Shown here one piece after another: positions 1 through 8,001 of a stretch of DNA of 30,169 nt. Position 1 is the stretch's first letter; each line of letters begins with the position of its first letter. The notes beneath the pieces were generated by a model that did not search any database, was not told where the DNA came from, and saw only the letters and a list, made by a program, of their open reading frames with translations. The translations under genes and the position numbers were made by a program. Where the stretch lies: contig JAABQU010000144.1 in NCBI GenBank assembly GCA_011391285.1, forward strand, positions 1-30,169, in the 5' to 3' direction. The DNA is from Thiobacillus sp. Lineage in GTDB: Bacteria; Pseudomonadota; Gammaproteobacteria; Burkholderiales; Thiobacillaceae.

Positions 1-264
1 TTCAAGAAGGCCTTCCAGACCAGCGCCGTCGGCAACTTCGGCTCCGGCTGGACCTGGCTGGTGAAGAAGGCCGACGGCTCGGTCGACATCGTCAACATGG
101 GCGCCGCCGGCACCCCGCTGACCACCGGCGACAAGGCTCTGCTCTGCGTCGACGTTTGGGAGCATGCCTACTACATCGATTACCGCAACCTGCGTCCCAA
201 GTTCGTCGAGACCTTCCTCAACGACCTGGTGAACTGGAAGTTTGCTGAAGCGAACTTCGCTTAA
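1..264 (+). CDS. sodB: Iron superoxide dismutase, C-terminal part (5' end outside window)
   Basis: The first 87 codons in frame 1 encode the C-terminal alpha/beta domain of a Fe/Mn-type superoxide dismutase, which converts superoxide to oxygen and hydrogen peroxide in the cytoplasm. Visible signatures are NFGSGWTWL near the start, AAGTPLT in the middle and the metal-ligand block DVWEHAYYIDY, where the Asp and His bind the metal. The tail NDLVNWKFAEANFA is typical of SodB. AAGTPLT is the pattern usual for iron rather than manganese enzymes, but the residue that best separates them (Gln in the N-terminal part) lies outside the window. The gene runs off the left edge. Its TAA stop is at 262-264 and a clear intrinsic terminator follows. 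Confidence 0.93.
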   Translation, partial: FKKAFQTSAVGNFGSGWTWLVKKADGSVDIVNMGAAGTPLTTGDKALLCVDVWEHAYYIDYRNLRPKFVETFLNDLVNWKFAEANFA

Positions 265-301
265 GCCGCTTTGCGGGAGCCTGCTGCTCCATGCATGAAT
301 G

Positions 302-333
302 AAAACCGGGGCCATGTGCCCCGGTTTTATTTT
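302..333 (+). terminator. Rho-independent terminator after sodB
   Basis: An 11-bp perfect stem (AAAACCGGGGC at 302-312, GCCCCGGTTTT at 318-328) with the 5-base loop CATGT is followed by ATTTT. The A-run before the stem means it could also act for the minus-strand gene, whose stop codon (327-329) lies inside it. Confidence 0.85.
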
Positions 334-1019
334 GTCTCGGCGCCGCTCTCTGCCAATCGCAGGATCTCGCGGTAGCCGCCCGCCACCAGCGTCCGCGCTT
401 CGTCCAGCAGGGCTGCGCTGTCGGCGTCCGGCGCGGCGGCGCCGTCGAGCAGGCGTAGCATCTGGGTCCAGCGGGCGCGCTGGTTAGCCACGGTCTTCGG
501 CGCGGCGTGGCCCTGGCGCCGCAGTTCGGCGGCGCGGCTGACGAGGCGGAATTTCGCTGCTTCCAGTTGCGGCGGCAGCGGCAGGGACAGATCGAATGTC
601 AAATCGAGGCGGTAGGGCGCATCGATGGGCGTGTCCGGTTGCGGCGGCGGGCGCCACGACAGTTGGTCGGGCCCAGGCGCAGTGCGCGCAGGGTCGAGCG
701 GGAATTTGTAGAAGCCCCATTTCGCGCCCATCCAGCATTCGAGCAGCACGCGGTCGTCGTCGACGGTGCACAACTCGCCGCCGGGTGCGGCGAGTTCGGC
801 GTCGCCCGGCAACGGGCCGTAGGCGCGCGGATCCTGTTTCCATCTTGAGAAATCGCGCTGCGGCGGAGCGCCGTAGTCAGCTTCGAGGGCTTGCCACAGC
901 GTGATGAAGCGGCGGTAGTCGCTTTGATAATCCGGGTTGCGGCGCAGGAATTCCCACGCCCATTGGTCGCGGGTCAGGCTTGCACAACTGGCATACGCGT
1001 CCGTCACGCCGCTGCCCAT
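327..1019 (-). CDS. DUF6499-type transcriptional regulator-like protein
   Basis: This predicted 230-residue soluble protein starts at the ATG at 1019, one base after the stop of the upstream lipoprotein gene; the longer frame to 1175 only overlaps that gene. Residues about 15-40 contain WAWEFLRRNPDYQSDYRRF, followed by LWQALEADYG, which is the hallmark of the DUF6499 (transcriptional regulator-like) domain. The middle part (KWGFYKFPLDPARTAP, then SWRPP) also follows that family. The C-terminus, with LLRLLDG-like and LVAGGYREILRL segments, recalls a degenerate DUF2285 domain. These families are mostly known from integrative elements, yet here the gene is third in an apparent operon with selO. 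Its function is unknown; DNA binding is only suggested by the family name. The stop overlaps the sodB terminator. Confidence 0.7.
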   Translation of the reverse strand: MGSGVTDAYASCASLTRDQWAWEFLRRNPDYQSDYRRFITLWQALEADYGAPPQRDFSRWKQDPRAYGPLPGDAELAAPGGELCTVDDDRVLLECWMGAKWGFYKFPLDPARTAPGPDQLSWRPPPQPDTPIDAPYRLDLTFDLSLPLPPQLEAAKFRLVSRAAELRRQGHAAPKTVANQRARWTQMLRLLDGAAAPDADSAALLDEARTLVAGGYREILRLAESGAETK

Positions 1020-1020
1020 C

Positions 1021-1743
1021 TCAAATCGGCAGAAACACCATCTTGGCCAGGTTGACCGTGCCAAAACGGATGGCGCGGTTGGTCTTGTCCTCGATGACTT
1101 TTGCGAGGGCGTCCTGGATCCCGATGAGCTTGCCGAACTCGCGTTCGAAGCTGAGGTTGGCGACGCTGCCGGCATTCATGCTGTTGCTGCGCAGGATCAG
1201 TTCGCCCTGGGTGTTGCGGGCGTTCGACAATTTCCACGCGATGGCCTCGGTGTTGCGGGCGGCGTTGTAAAGCTTCTGGGCGTCGACCTCGGTCAGCAGA
1301 TAAAACTCGGTCTGGTGGTCGAAAGCCGCCATGTGCATGACCAGCAGGCCGTTCATCAGGGCCTTGACCCGGTCTCCGCTGAAATCGCTGCGCCACGGGT
1401 CGAGCAGGGCCGTTTCCCAGGGCAGGTTTTTCTGCGGCGCCAGCTTCCAGTGCTCCAGCGGCTTGAACAGGGCGGTGGCTGCTTCGTCTGCACTGGCGAA
1501 ACCGGATTTGCGCCATTCGGCGGGGTTGCGGCGATAGAGCTTGAGGGTGAGCGTCTTGAGGCTGGCGATGACTTCCTGCTGATGGATTTCAACCACCGTG
1601 TCGATATCGCCTTTGGCCAGCGTGTTGATGCTGAAGCTGCGGGCGCTGCTGCTGCCATCCTTGCGCTGGATGGGCTGGCTGCTGCAGGAAGCGAGCAGGG
1701 CAGCGGTCAGCAGGCAGACGAGCAGGGCAGGCGTGCGGTTCAC
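1021..1743 (-). CDS. Putative lipoprotein of unknown function
   Basis: This predicted 240-residue protein starts at a GTG (1741-1743) that overlaps the TGA of selO as GTGA, so the two genes are probably translationally coupled. A GAGGT sequence lies about a dozen bases upstream. The N-terminus is a lipoprotein signal: a hydrophobic run from residue 6, then LLASC with the lipidated Cys at position 20, followed by SSQ. The mature part is mostly helical in appearance, with no transmembrane segment and no catalytic motif I recognise. It should sit in the inner or outer membrane facing the periplasm. I do not recognise a family. The DUF6499 gene follows after one base, so selO, this gene and that gene form one transcription unit. 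Confidence 0.75.
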   Translation of the reverse strand: MNRTPALLVCLLTAALLASCSSQPIQRKDGSSSARSFSINTLAKGDIDTVVEIHQQEVIASLKTLTLKLYRRNPAEWRKSGFASADEAATALFKPLEHWKLAPQKNLPWETALLDPWRSDFSGDRVKALMNGLLVMHMAAFDHQTEFYLLTEVDAQKLYNAARNTEAIAWKLSNARNTQGELILRSNSMNAGSVANLSFEREFGKLIGIQDALAKVIEDKTNRAIRFGTVNLAKMVFLPI

Positions 1744-3206
1744 GAAGAGCAGCTTACCTCAATCTTCCTCGCCCAGTCAGGCGGTTCGGCGGCATAGGCG
1801 TCGTGTTCCGGCTGTTCGTCAAAGGGGCGCATCAGCAGTGCGTGCAGGCGATTCACCTCGCTGTAATCGCGCTCGTCCGCCGCGCGGCGGATGGCGATCT
1901 CGGCCAGATGGTTGCGCAGGATGTACTTGGGATTGACGCGCCGCATCGCCACGGCGCGTTCGGCATCGGCCGAGCCTTTCTGGCGCAGCGCGGCGGCGTA
2001 TCGCGCCGCCCAGGCGTCGAAGGCCGCGCGGTCGAGGATGAGGTCGCGCAGCGGCGCGTTGACGGCGTCGCGCCGGCTGTCGAAATCGCACAGGCGGCGC
2101 AGAAAGATCGTGTAGTCGACCTGGTTCTGCGCCAGCAGCTGCAGCGCATCCATCACGAGCGAGGCGGCTTCGCTGCCGGGCGGCAGGCCGAACTTGGCAG
2201 CCATGCGTTCGAGGTAGGCCGCTCCGAACACCTGCGGATATTCGCCAATCGCCTGCGACGCCGTTTCCACCGACATCAGCGGTACCAGCGCCTGCGCCAG
2301 CTTGGTGATGTTCCATGCCGCGACGTCGGGCTGCTGGTCGAAGGCGTAGCGGCCGCCGGTGTCGGAATGGTTGCAGACGTAGCCAGGATCGAAGGCGTCG
2401 AGGAAACCGAAGGGGCCGTAGTCGAGCGTGAGGCCGAGGATGGACATGTTGTCGGTGTTCATCACGCCGTGCGAGAAGCCGACCGCCTGCCACTGCGCCA
2501 TCAGCTCGGCGGTGCGCAGCGCGACCTGGCGCAGGAATTCGGGGTAGGGGTCGGCTAGGTTTTTCAACTCCGGGTAGTAGCGTTCGATGACGTAATCGGC
2601 CAGGTGCTTGATCGGCTCGATCTGGTTGCGGTAGTAGAAGACTTCGAAGGAGCCGAAGCGCACGAAGCTGGGCGCCAGCCGCGTGACCAGGGCGGCGGTC
2701 TCCTCGTCCTCGCGGTAGACCGGACGGTCGCTGCCGACGATGCAAAGCGCGCGGGTGGTGGGGATGCCGAGCGCATGCATGGCTTCGGAACACAGAAATT
2801 CTCGGATGCTCGAACGCAGCACCGCGCGGCCGTCGCCGCCGCGTGAGTAGGGGGTGCGCCCGGCGCCCTTCAGCTGGACTTCCCAGCCTTCGCCGGCTGC
2901 GTTTTTGACTTCGCCCAGCAGGATCGCGCGGCCGTCGCCCAATTGCGGCACGTAATGGCCGAACTGGTGGCCAGCATAGAGCGCGGCGATCGCGTCCATG
3001 CCCGGCAGCAGCTGGTTGCCGGCTAGCGTTTCGATCAGCTCGGGGCGGGTGATTTCACTGGTGTCGAGGTCGAGCAGCGCCAACGCTTCCGGGCTGTAGC
3101 AGACCAGGTAGGGGTCAGGAACGGGGGTCGGGCAGACCCGCGAATAAAAGGACTCCGGCAGGCGGGCGAAGCCGTTGTCGAAGGTGAGCGATTCAAGTTT
3201 GGCCAT
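1740..3206 (-). CDS. selO: Protein adenylyltransferase SelO (YdiU family)
   Basis: This 488-residue protein matches the SelO/YdiU pseudokinase family along its whole length. SelO transfers AMP from ATP to Ser, Thr or Tyr of target proteins and is linked to redox stress. Visible family blocks are QLGDGRAILLGEV, the nearby VQLKGAGRTPYSRGGDGRA block, SIREFLCSEAMHALGIPTTRA and the metal-binding HGVMNTDNMSI. The C-terminus ends EVSCSS: the Cys three residues from the end replaces the selenocysteine of animal SelO, as in the E. coli protein. The start is the ATG at 3206; no strong Shine-Dalgarno precedes it. It is the first gene of a three-gene unit. The length is normal for the bacterial family. 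Confidence 0.95.
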   Translation of the reverse strand: MAKLESLTFDNGFARLPESFYSRVCPTPVPDPYLVCYSPEALALLDLDTSEITRPELIETLAGNQLLPGMDAIAALYAGHQFGHYVPQLGDGRAILLGEVKNAAGEGWEVQLKGAGRTPYSRGGDGRAVLRSSIREFLCSEAMHALGIPTTRALCIVGSDRPVYREDEETAALVTRLAPSFVRFGSFEVFYYRNQIEPIKHLADYVIERYYPELKNLADPYPEFLRQVALRTAELMAQWQAVGFSHGVMNTDNMSILGLTLDYGPFGFLDAFDPGYVCNHSDTGGRYAFDQQPDVAAWNITKLAQALVPLMSVETASQAIGEYPQVFGAAYLERMAAKFGLPPGSEAASLVMDALQLLAQNQVDYTIFLRRLCDFDSRRDAVNAPLRDLILDRAAFDAWAARYAAALRQKGSADAERAVAMRRVNPKYILRNHLAEIAIRRAADERDYSEVNRLHALLMRPFDEQPEHDAYAAEPPDWARKIEVSCSS

Positions 3207-3283
3207 GGAGAAATTTTACGGCCTTGTAAGGTTTGCGCGACCCGCCCGACTTCAGGGTTATCCCTTGCTCCCCGGAGAACACC

Positions 3284-3748
3284 ATGAACTGCAATCCATC
3301 CTGCATCACGCGCGGCCTGAACGGGCTCGATCAGGCGGGCAGCTGGATCGGGCTACTCGGCCTCCGCCTGTTGCTGGCGTATGAATTCGGTGTCGCCGGG
3401 CTGGAAAAAATGCGGGGCGAAAACTGGTTCGCCGACATCCAGGAGGCGTTCCCGTTTCCCTTCAGCGTGGTGCCGGTCGAGATCAGCTGGTTTCTCGCCA
3501 CCTGGACCGAACTCATCGGCGCGGCGGCGCTGGTCGTTGGCCTCGGCACGCGTTTCTGGGCGGTATCACTGCTCATCCTGGATATCGTCGCCTGGGCGTC
3601 GGTGCATGGCAGCCACGGCTACAACGTCTGCGACAACGGCTACAAATTGCCGCTGATGTACCTCGTGATGCTGCTCCCGCTGGTGCTTTCGGGACCGGGC
3701 CGGCTGTCGATCGACCACTGGATCCGCACCCGGTTCGGGCGCGCCTGA
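3284..3748 (+). CDS. DoxX family membrane protein
   Basis: This 154-residue protein has four predicted transmembrane helices and the DoxX-family layout: LGLRLLLAYEFGVAGLEKM in helix 1, a loop containing NWF, WTELIGAAALVVGLGTRFWA in helix 2, and two more helices at the C-terminal half. DoxX proteins are small inner-membrane proteins; some are subunits of thiosulfate:quinone oxidoreductase, but most have no assigned activity. The ATG at 3284 was chosen because CGGAGA lies seven bases upstream; the frame stays open to 3233 without a better start. It has few cysteines, two of them in the N-terminal MNCNPSC. It is convergent with egtD, 12 bases away. Its link to its neighbours is unclear. Confidence 0.85.
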   Translation: MNCNPSCITRGLNGLDQAGSWIGLLGLRLLLAYEFGVAGLEKMRGENWFADIQEAFPFPFSVVPVEISWFLATWTELIGAAALVVGLGTRFWAVSLLILDIVAWASVHGSHGYNVCDNGYKLPLMYLVMLLPLVLSGPGRLSIDHWIRTRFGRA

Positions 3749-3760
3749 TCCGGCCGGCGC

Positions 3761-4702
3761 TCAACCGTATAGATGGACCGCGAAGCCGTCGTGTTCCCAC
3801 TCGGCTTTCAACGGCCAGCCGGCCGCTTCCGCAATCGCGCTGAATTCGTCGCGCCGGAACTTGTAGGAATGTTCGGTGTGCAGCGTTTCCCCCAGCGCGA
3901 AGTGGAGGCGCCGGCCTGCGACGTTGACGTCCTGTTCTGCGAGGCTGACGAGATGCATTTCGATGCGTCCTGCCACCGGGTTGTAGAACGCGTAGTGGCG
4001 GAACCGGGACGGGTCGAAGTCGGTGCCCAGCTCACGGTTGAGCCGCACCAGAAGATTGAGGTTGAAGGCCGCGGTGACGCCGGCCGCGTCGTTATAGGCC
4101 GCGTGCAGCAGCTGCGGGTCCTTTTTCAGGTCGAAGCCGATGAGCAGCCGGCCTTGTGCGCCGGCCAGCTGACGAAAGCGCGTGAGCAGGGCGCCCGCCG
4201 CGTCGGGCGGGAAGTTGCCGATGCTGGAGCCGGGGTAATAGACGAGCCGTCGACCTGCCGGCAGATAGGGCGTGACCGCTTCCAGATCGTGGATGAAGTC
4301 CATGCCTAGCGCAGTGACGGCAAGGTTTGGATAGTCGCGGGAGAGCGGCTCCGCCGCCGCGGCCAGCGGGGCCCCGGCGATGTCCATCACGACAAGATGC
4401 GCGGGATGCAGGGTGTCGAGCAGCCGGCGCACCTTGACGCAATCGCCGGCACCGGGCTCGACGATGCAGTCCACCGGTCCAATGGCGGCGGCGATGTCGG
4501 GCATGCGGGCAGCCATCAACGCTTGTTCGGTGCGGCAGAGGGCATATTCGGGCTGCCTGCAGATTGCCTCAAACAGGCGGCAGCCTGCCTCGTCGTAGAA
4601 GTATTTGGGCGGGATGGATCTGGGGCTGGTCGCCAGCCCCGTCAGCACGTCGTCGCGCAGATCGTCGCGGTCGACGGAAAGGTCGGTGTACGCGAACCCC
4701 AC
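3761..4702 (-). CDS. egtD: L-histidine N-alpha-methyltransferase EgtD
   Basis: This 313-residue protein is an EgtD-type SAM-dependent methyltransferase that converts histidine to hercynine (trimethylhistidine), the substrate for ergothioneine and selenoneine. Visible family blocks are PKYFYDEAGCRLFEAICRQP, then EYALCRTE, the SAM loop VEPGAGDCVKV, YYPGSSIGNFPP, AYNDAAGVTAAFNLNLLVR with RELGTDFD, and TEHSYKF near the C-terminus, where the Glu and Ser of the histidine-binding pocket fall. The length is usual for the family. The start is a GTG directly after the TGA of selD, with no spacer and no clear ribosome site, so translation probably depends on selD. The divergent EgtB/SenA-type gene at 5833 supports a hercynine-derived product. 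Confidence 0.93.
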   Translation of the reverse strand: MGFAYTDLSVDRDDLRDDVLTGLATSPRSIPPKYFYDEAGCRLFEAICRQPEYALCRTEQALMAARMPDIAAAIGPVDCIVEPGAGDCVKVRRLLDTLHPAHLVVMDIAGAPLAAAAEPLSRDYPNLAVTALGMDFIHDLEAVTPYLPAGRRLVYYPGSSIGNFPPDAAGALLTRFRQLAGAQGRLLIGFDLKKDPQLLHAAYNDAAGVTAAFNLNLLVRLNRELGTDFDPSRFRHYAFYNPVAGRIEMHLVSLAEQDVNVAGRRLHFALGETLHTEHSYKFRRDEFSAIAEAAGWPLKAEWEHDGFAVHLYG

Positions 4703-5770
4703 TCAGGCCACGATCGTCACGTCTTTGCCGGCTTGCAGCCGGCCGATTTCCGTCGCCTGCGCAAAGCCGTGGCGGCGGAAGGCGTCCAGCACCGCGTCCC
4801 TCGATCCGGACGTACAGCTCACCAGCAGGCCGCCGCTGGTTTGCGGGTCGGTCAGGAGTGCACGCTGCCAATCGGCGATGCCGGCCAGTTTGGCTTCGTG
4901 CCCATAGCTCGCCCAGTTGCGCTCGCTGGCGCCGGTGACGTGACCGCTCTGCGCGAGTTCAGCCACGCCCGGCAGCAGGGGCAGGCCGCCTAAGCCGACG
5001 TGCGCCGAACATTTTGAGGCGCGGGTGATTTCCAGCAGATGGCCGAGCAGGCCGAAGCCAGTGATGTCAGTCATCGCGTGCACGCCGTCGATGGCGGCCA
5101 GATCGGCGCCTGCGGTGTTGAGCTGGGTGGTGGCGCCGATCATCGCCGCATATTGGTCCGCGGTCAGCAGGCCTTTTTTCAGTGCTGCGCTGTAGATGCC
5201 CACGCCCAGCGGCTTGCCGAGAATGAGGTGGTCGCCGGCCACGCCGCCGCTGTTTTGCTTGACCTTACGCGGGTCGACCACGCCGATGCCGACCAGACCG
5301 TAGATCGGCTCTGGCGCATCGATGGAATGGCCGCCGGCGATGGGGATGCCGGCCTGCTTGCAGACCGCCTCGCCGCCGGCGAGGATCTTCCGGATGACGC
5401 TGTTGGGCAGCTTGCCGATCGGCATGCCGACGATGGCCAGCGCGAACAACGGGCGGCCGCCCATGGCGTAGACGTCGGACAGCGCATTGGTGGCGGCGAT
5501 GCGGCCGAATTCGAAGGGATCGTCGACGATGGGCATGAAGAAGTCGGTGGTCGCGACGATCGCCTGCTCGTCGTTCAGCCGGTAGACGGCAGCATCGTCG
5601 CCGTGCTCGATGCCCACCAGCAGGTCAGGAAAGGACGCGGCCAGATGCGACGCGAAGGGCGTGTCCGACAGGATATCGCGCAATACGGACGGGGCGATCT
5701 TGCAGCCGCAGCCGCCGCCGTGGGAGAACTGGGTCAGCCGGATGGGGGGGTCGAGTTCGGGATCGCTCAT
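4703..5770 (-). CDS. selD: Selenide, water dikinase (selenophosphate synthetase)
   Basis: This 355-residue protein makes selenophosphate from selenide and ATP, the activated selenium donor for selenocysteine, selenouridine and selenoneine. The catalytic segment FSHGGGCGCKI puts Cys21, Cys23 and Lys24 where E. coli SelD has Cys17, Cys19 and Lys20, so the enzyme uses Cys and not selenocysteine. Further family blocks are TTDFFMPIVDDPFEFGRIAA, then TNALSDVYAMGG, IAGGHSIDAPEPIYGLVG, MTDITGFGLLGHL and LTDPQTSGGLL. The start is the ATG at 5770, facing a divergent enzyme gene 62 bases away. egtD follows with no gap. No selA, selB or selU is visible in the window, so the context favours a small-molecule role (SenC-like), although a tRNA or protein role from elsewhere in the genome cannot be excluded. 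Confidence 0.95.
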   Translation of the reverse strand: MSDPELDPPIRLTQFSHGGGCGCKIAPSVLRDILSDTPFASHLAASFPDLLVGIEHGDDAAVYRLNDEQAIVATTDFFMPIVDDPFEFGRIAATNALSDVYAMGGRPLFALAIVGMPIGKLPNSVIRKILAGGEAVCKQAGIPIAGGHSIDAPEPIYGLVGIGVVDPRKVKQNSGGVAGDHLILGKPLGVGIYSAALKKGLLTADQYAAMIGATTQLNTAGADLAAIDGVHAMTDITGFGLLGHLLEITRASKCSAHVGLGGLPLLPGVAELAQSGHVTGASERNWASYGHEAKLAGIADWQRALLTDPQTSGGLLVSCTSGSRDAVLDAFRRHGFAQATEIGRLQAGKDVTIVA

Positions 5771-5832
5771 ATTTCAAATTCGCCTGTCGTGAGGGGTGCC
5801 TGGAATGAATCGGCTACAGTGCTTTATATATC

Positions 5833-6990
5833 ATGAACCGAACCCGACCCGTCACCGGCCACACCGCGGAGCAGCTCATCGAGCGGCTGGCGCAGGCGCG
5901 CGCCGGGCTGCGCGCGCTGATCGATCGCCTGCCGGACAAGGGCTGGCTGGGGCCGCGCGCCGAGCACCTGAATCCGCCACTGTGGGAATACGGGCACATC
6001 GTCTGGTTCCAGGAACGCTGGTGCCTGCGCGAACGCCCCGACGGCGCGTGCGCGCCCAGCCTGCTGCCTGGAGCCGATGCCTTGTACAACTCCTCGACCG
6101 TGCCGCATGACACGCGCTGGGATTTGCCCCTGCTGCAACCCGCGGCGGTCGACGACTACGCGGCACGCGTGGACGAAGCCGTGACTGCTCGCTTGCGTAG
6201 CGAATTCAATGACGGTCTCGCGTATTTCGCCGAGCTGAGTCTGTATCACGAATTGATGCACATCGAGGCCTGGTGGATGGCGTTCCAGAATCTGGGCTAT
6301 GCGCCGCCCGGATGGCCGGAGATTGCCGGTGTTCAGTCATCGCCGCTGTTGGCTTTTGCCCAGGGCGAGGCGGCGCTGGGGAGCGGGCCCGATGAAGGCT
6401 TCATTTTCGACAACGAAAAATGGCGTCATGCGGTGTCGGCTCCGGCGTTCGATATCGACGCGAGCCTGGTGTCGGAAACGGCCTTCGCCGAATTCGTCGA
6501 GGCGGGCGGCTATCGGAAGAGCGCAGGGTGGTCGGATGACGGCTGGGCCTGGCGACAGGCGAGCGACGCCCGCCATCCCGTCTACTGGCGGCAGGCGCAC
6601 GGCAGCTGGCAGGTGCGCCGCTTCGATTGCTGGCAGCCGCTGAGTGCAGAGGCACCCATGCTGCATGTGAATCGCTTCGAGGCCGAAGCGTTTGCCGCGT
6701 GGCGGGGCCGGCAGTTGCCGACCGCGGCACAGTGGCTGCGCGCCACGGGGCATACGGCATTTCGCTGGGGCATGGGATGGGAATGGCTGCGCGATCCGTT
6801 CATGCCGTATCCGGGCTTTGCGCCCGACCCGTATCACGATTATTCCCAGCCTTGGTTCCATACCCACAGCGAATTGCGCGGCGGCGGGCCGGTCACCGAT
6901 CCTTCGCTCAAGCGCCCCGGTTTCCGCAATTTTTATCTGCCGCACCGGCGCGATCCGTTTGCCGGCTTTCGTACCGCCAGCGCGGGATAG
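5833..6990 (+). CDS. senA: EgtB/SenA-type nonhaem iron enzyme (candidate selenoneine synthase)
   Basis: This 385-residue protein has an N-terminal DinB-like helical domain (about 1-155) and a C-terminal FGE-sulfatase-type domain (about 165-380), the EgtB architecture. These enzymes join a sulfur or selenium donor to hercynine using iron and oxygen. The iron triad is visible as His55 in PPLWEYGH and His139/His143 in HELMHIE. NSSTVPHDTRW and the C-terminal LPTAAQWLRA and RWGMGWEWL blocks also fit. The motif HELMHIE followed by AWWMAFQNLGY resembles SenA proteins more than the HEQQHQE of ordinary EgtB; this is my reading from memory and not a computed match. selD and egtD on the opposite strand support a selenium product. 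The ATG sits just after an AT-rich stretch, with no Shine-Dalgarno, suggesting a very short leader. Confidence 0.7.
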   Translation: MNRTRPVTGHTAEQLIERLAQARAGLRALIDRLPDKGWLGPRAEHLNPPLWEYGHIVWFQERWCLRERPDGACAPSLLPGADALYNSSTVPHDTRWDLPLLQPAAVDDYAARVDEAVTARLRSEFNDGLAYFAELSLYHELMHIEAWWMAFQNLGYAPPGWPEIAGVQSSPLLAFAQGEAALGSGPDEGFIFDNEKWRHAVSAPAFDIDASLVSETAFAEFVEAGGYRKSAGWSDDGWAWRQASDARHPVYWRQAHGSWQVRRFDCWQPLSAEAPMLHVNRFEAEAFAAWRGRQLPTAAQWLRATGHTAFRWGMGWEWLRDPFMPYPGFAPDPYHDYSQPWFHTHSELRGGGPVTDPSLKRPGFRNFYLPHRRDPFAGFRTASAG

Positions 6991-6993
6991 GCC

Positions 6994-7974
6994 TCAGCCG
7001 CCGGTCATCGACATAAAGCGCAGGATCTTGTGCGGGGCCTCGCGGAATTCGTGGCGTTCCGGCTTCAGGTTGATGGCGCCGACAATCGCCGCTTCCAGTT
7101 CGGCGTCGCTGCAGCCGCCGCGCAGCAGCGGGCGGAACTCGAATTTCTCGTCCTGCCCCAGGCACATGTAGGCGGTGCCGTCGACCGCGATCCGCACGCG
7201 GTTGCAGGTCTCGCAGAAATGCTGCGAAATCGGGGTGATGAAGCCGACGTTGAAGCGGCCGTCGGCCGTGCCGAGGTAGCGCGCAGGGCCGGCACCGGGC
7301 AAAGCGGTTTCGATCAGATCGAACTGCCGGCTCAGGCGTTCCTTCACCGGCTGCAGGTCGAGGTATTCGGCGTTTTGCCCGGTGATGCCCATTGGCATTG
7401 ATTCGATCAGTCGCAGCACGAATCCGCGCTCCATACAGAACGCCACCATCTCGTCGATCTCGTCGTCGTTGCTGCCTGCGAGTGCGACCATGTTGAGCTT
7501 GATCGGCGAGAAGCCCGCTTGCTGTGCGGCGGCGAGCCCGTTCATGACCTTGGCCAGCACGTCGCGGCCGTTGATCTTTTCCACTCGCGCCTGCTGCAGC
7601 GAGTCGAGGCTGACGTTGAGCCGCGTGACGCCGGCGGCCTTCAGGGCCTGGGCATGTTTGTCGAGCTGGGTGGCGTTGGTCGACAGCGACAGGTCATCGA
7701 CGCCGGGCAGGGCGGCGATGCGCCCGGCCAGTCCGGCGATGTCGCGCCGCAGCAGCGGCTCGCCGCCGGTAAGGCGGATGCGGCTCACGCCCAGCCGGGC
7801 AAACGCGCCGATCAGGCGTTCGATCTCGTCGAAGCTGAGCCAGTGCTCGGGCTCTTCGAAACCCGTGAAGCCTTCCGGCATGCAGTAGCTGCAGCGCAGG
7901 TCGCAGCGGTCGGTCACCGATAGCCGCACGTAATCGATGCGGCGTCCGAACTGATCCTGAAGCGTGGTTGACAT
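6994..7974 (-). CDS. moaA: GTP 3',8-cyclase MoaA
   Basis: This 326-residue radical-SAM enzyme performs the first step of molybdenum cofactor synthesis, rearranging GTP to 3',8-cyclo-GTP. The N-terminal cluster motif is C24-x3-C28-x2-C31 in TDRCDLRCSYCMPEG. The second 4Fe-4S site is the CxxC-x13-C in HFCETCNRVRIAVDGTAYMC. RLTGGEPLLR is the SAM-binding block. The C-terminus ends in the Gly-Gly needed for catalysis. The start at the ATG at 7974 fits the family (STTLQDQFGRRIDYVRLSVT); the frame stays open to 8025 but would run through the putative Mo-box. It is convergent with the senA-like gene (3 bases) and divergent from the TSUP-mobB-moeA-moaD-moaE operon. Confidence 0.97.
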   Translation of the reverse strand: MSTTLQDQFGRRIDYVRLSVTDRCDLRCSYCMPEGFTGFEEPEHWLSFDEIERLIGAFARLGVSRIRLTGGEPLLRRDIAGLAGRIAALPGVDDLSLSTNATQLDKHAQALKAAGVTRLNVSLDSLQQARVEKINGRDVLAKVMNGLAAAQQAGFSPIKLNMVALAGSNDDEIDEMVAFCMERGFVLRLIESMPMGITGQNAEYLDLQPVKERLSRQFDLIETALPGAGPARYLGTADGRFNVGFITPISQHFCETCNRVRIAVDGTAYMCLGQDEKFEFRPLLRGGCSDAELEAAIVGAINLKPERHEFREAPHKILRFMSMTGG

Positions 7975-8001
7975 GGCGGCTTGGTTGGTTTGCCAGAGTG
8001 G

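Noticed and set aside
4703..5770. Selenocysteine (in-frame UGA) in selD, and likewise in selO
   Set aside because: Both positions carry Cys codons: GGCGCK in SelD and CSS at the SelO C-terminus.
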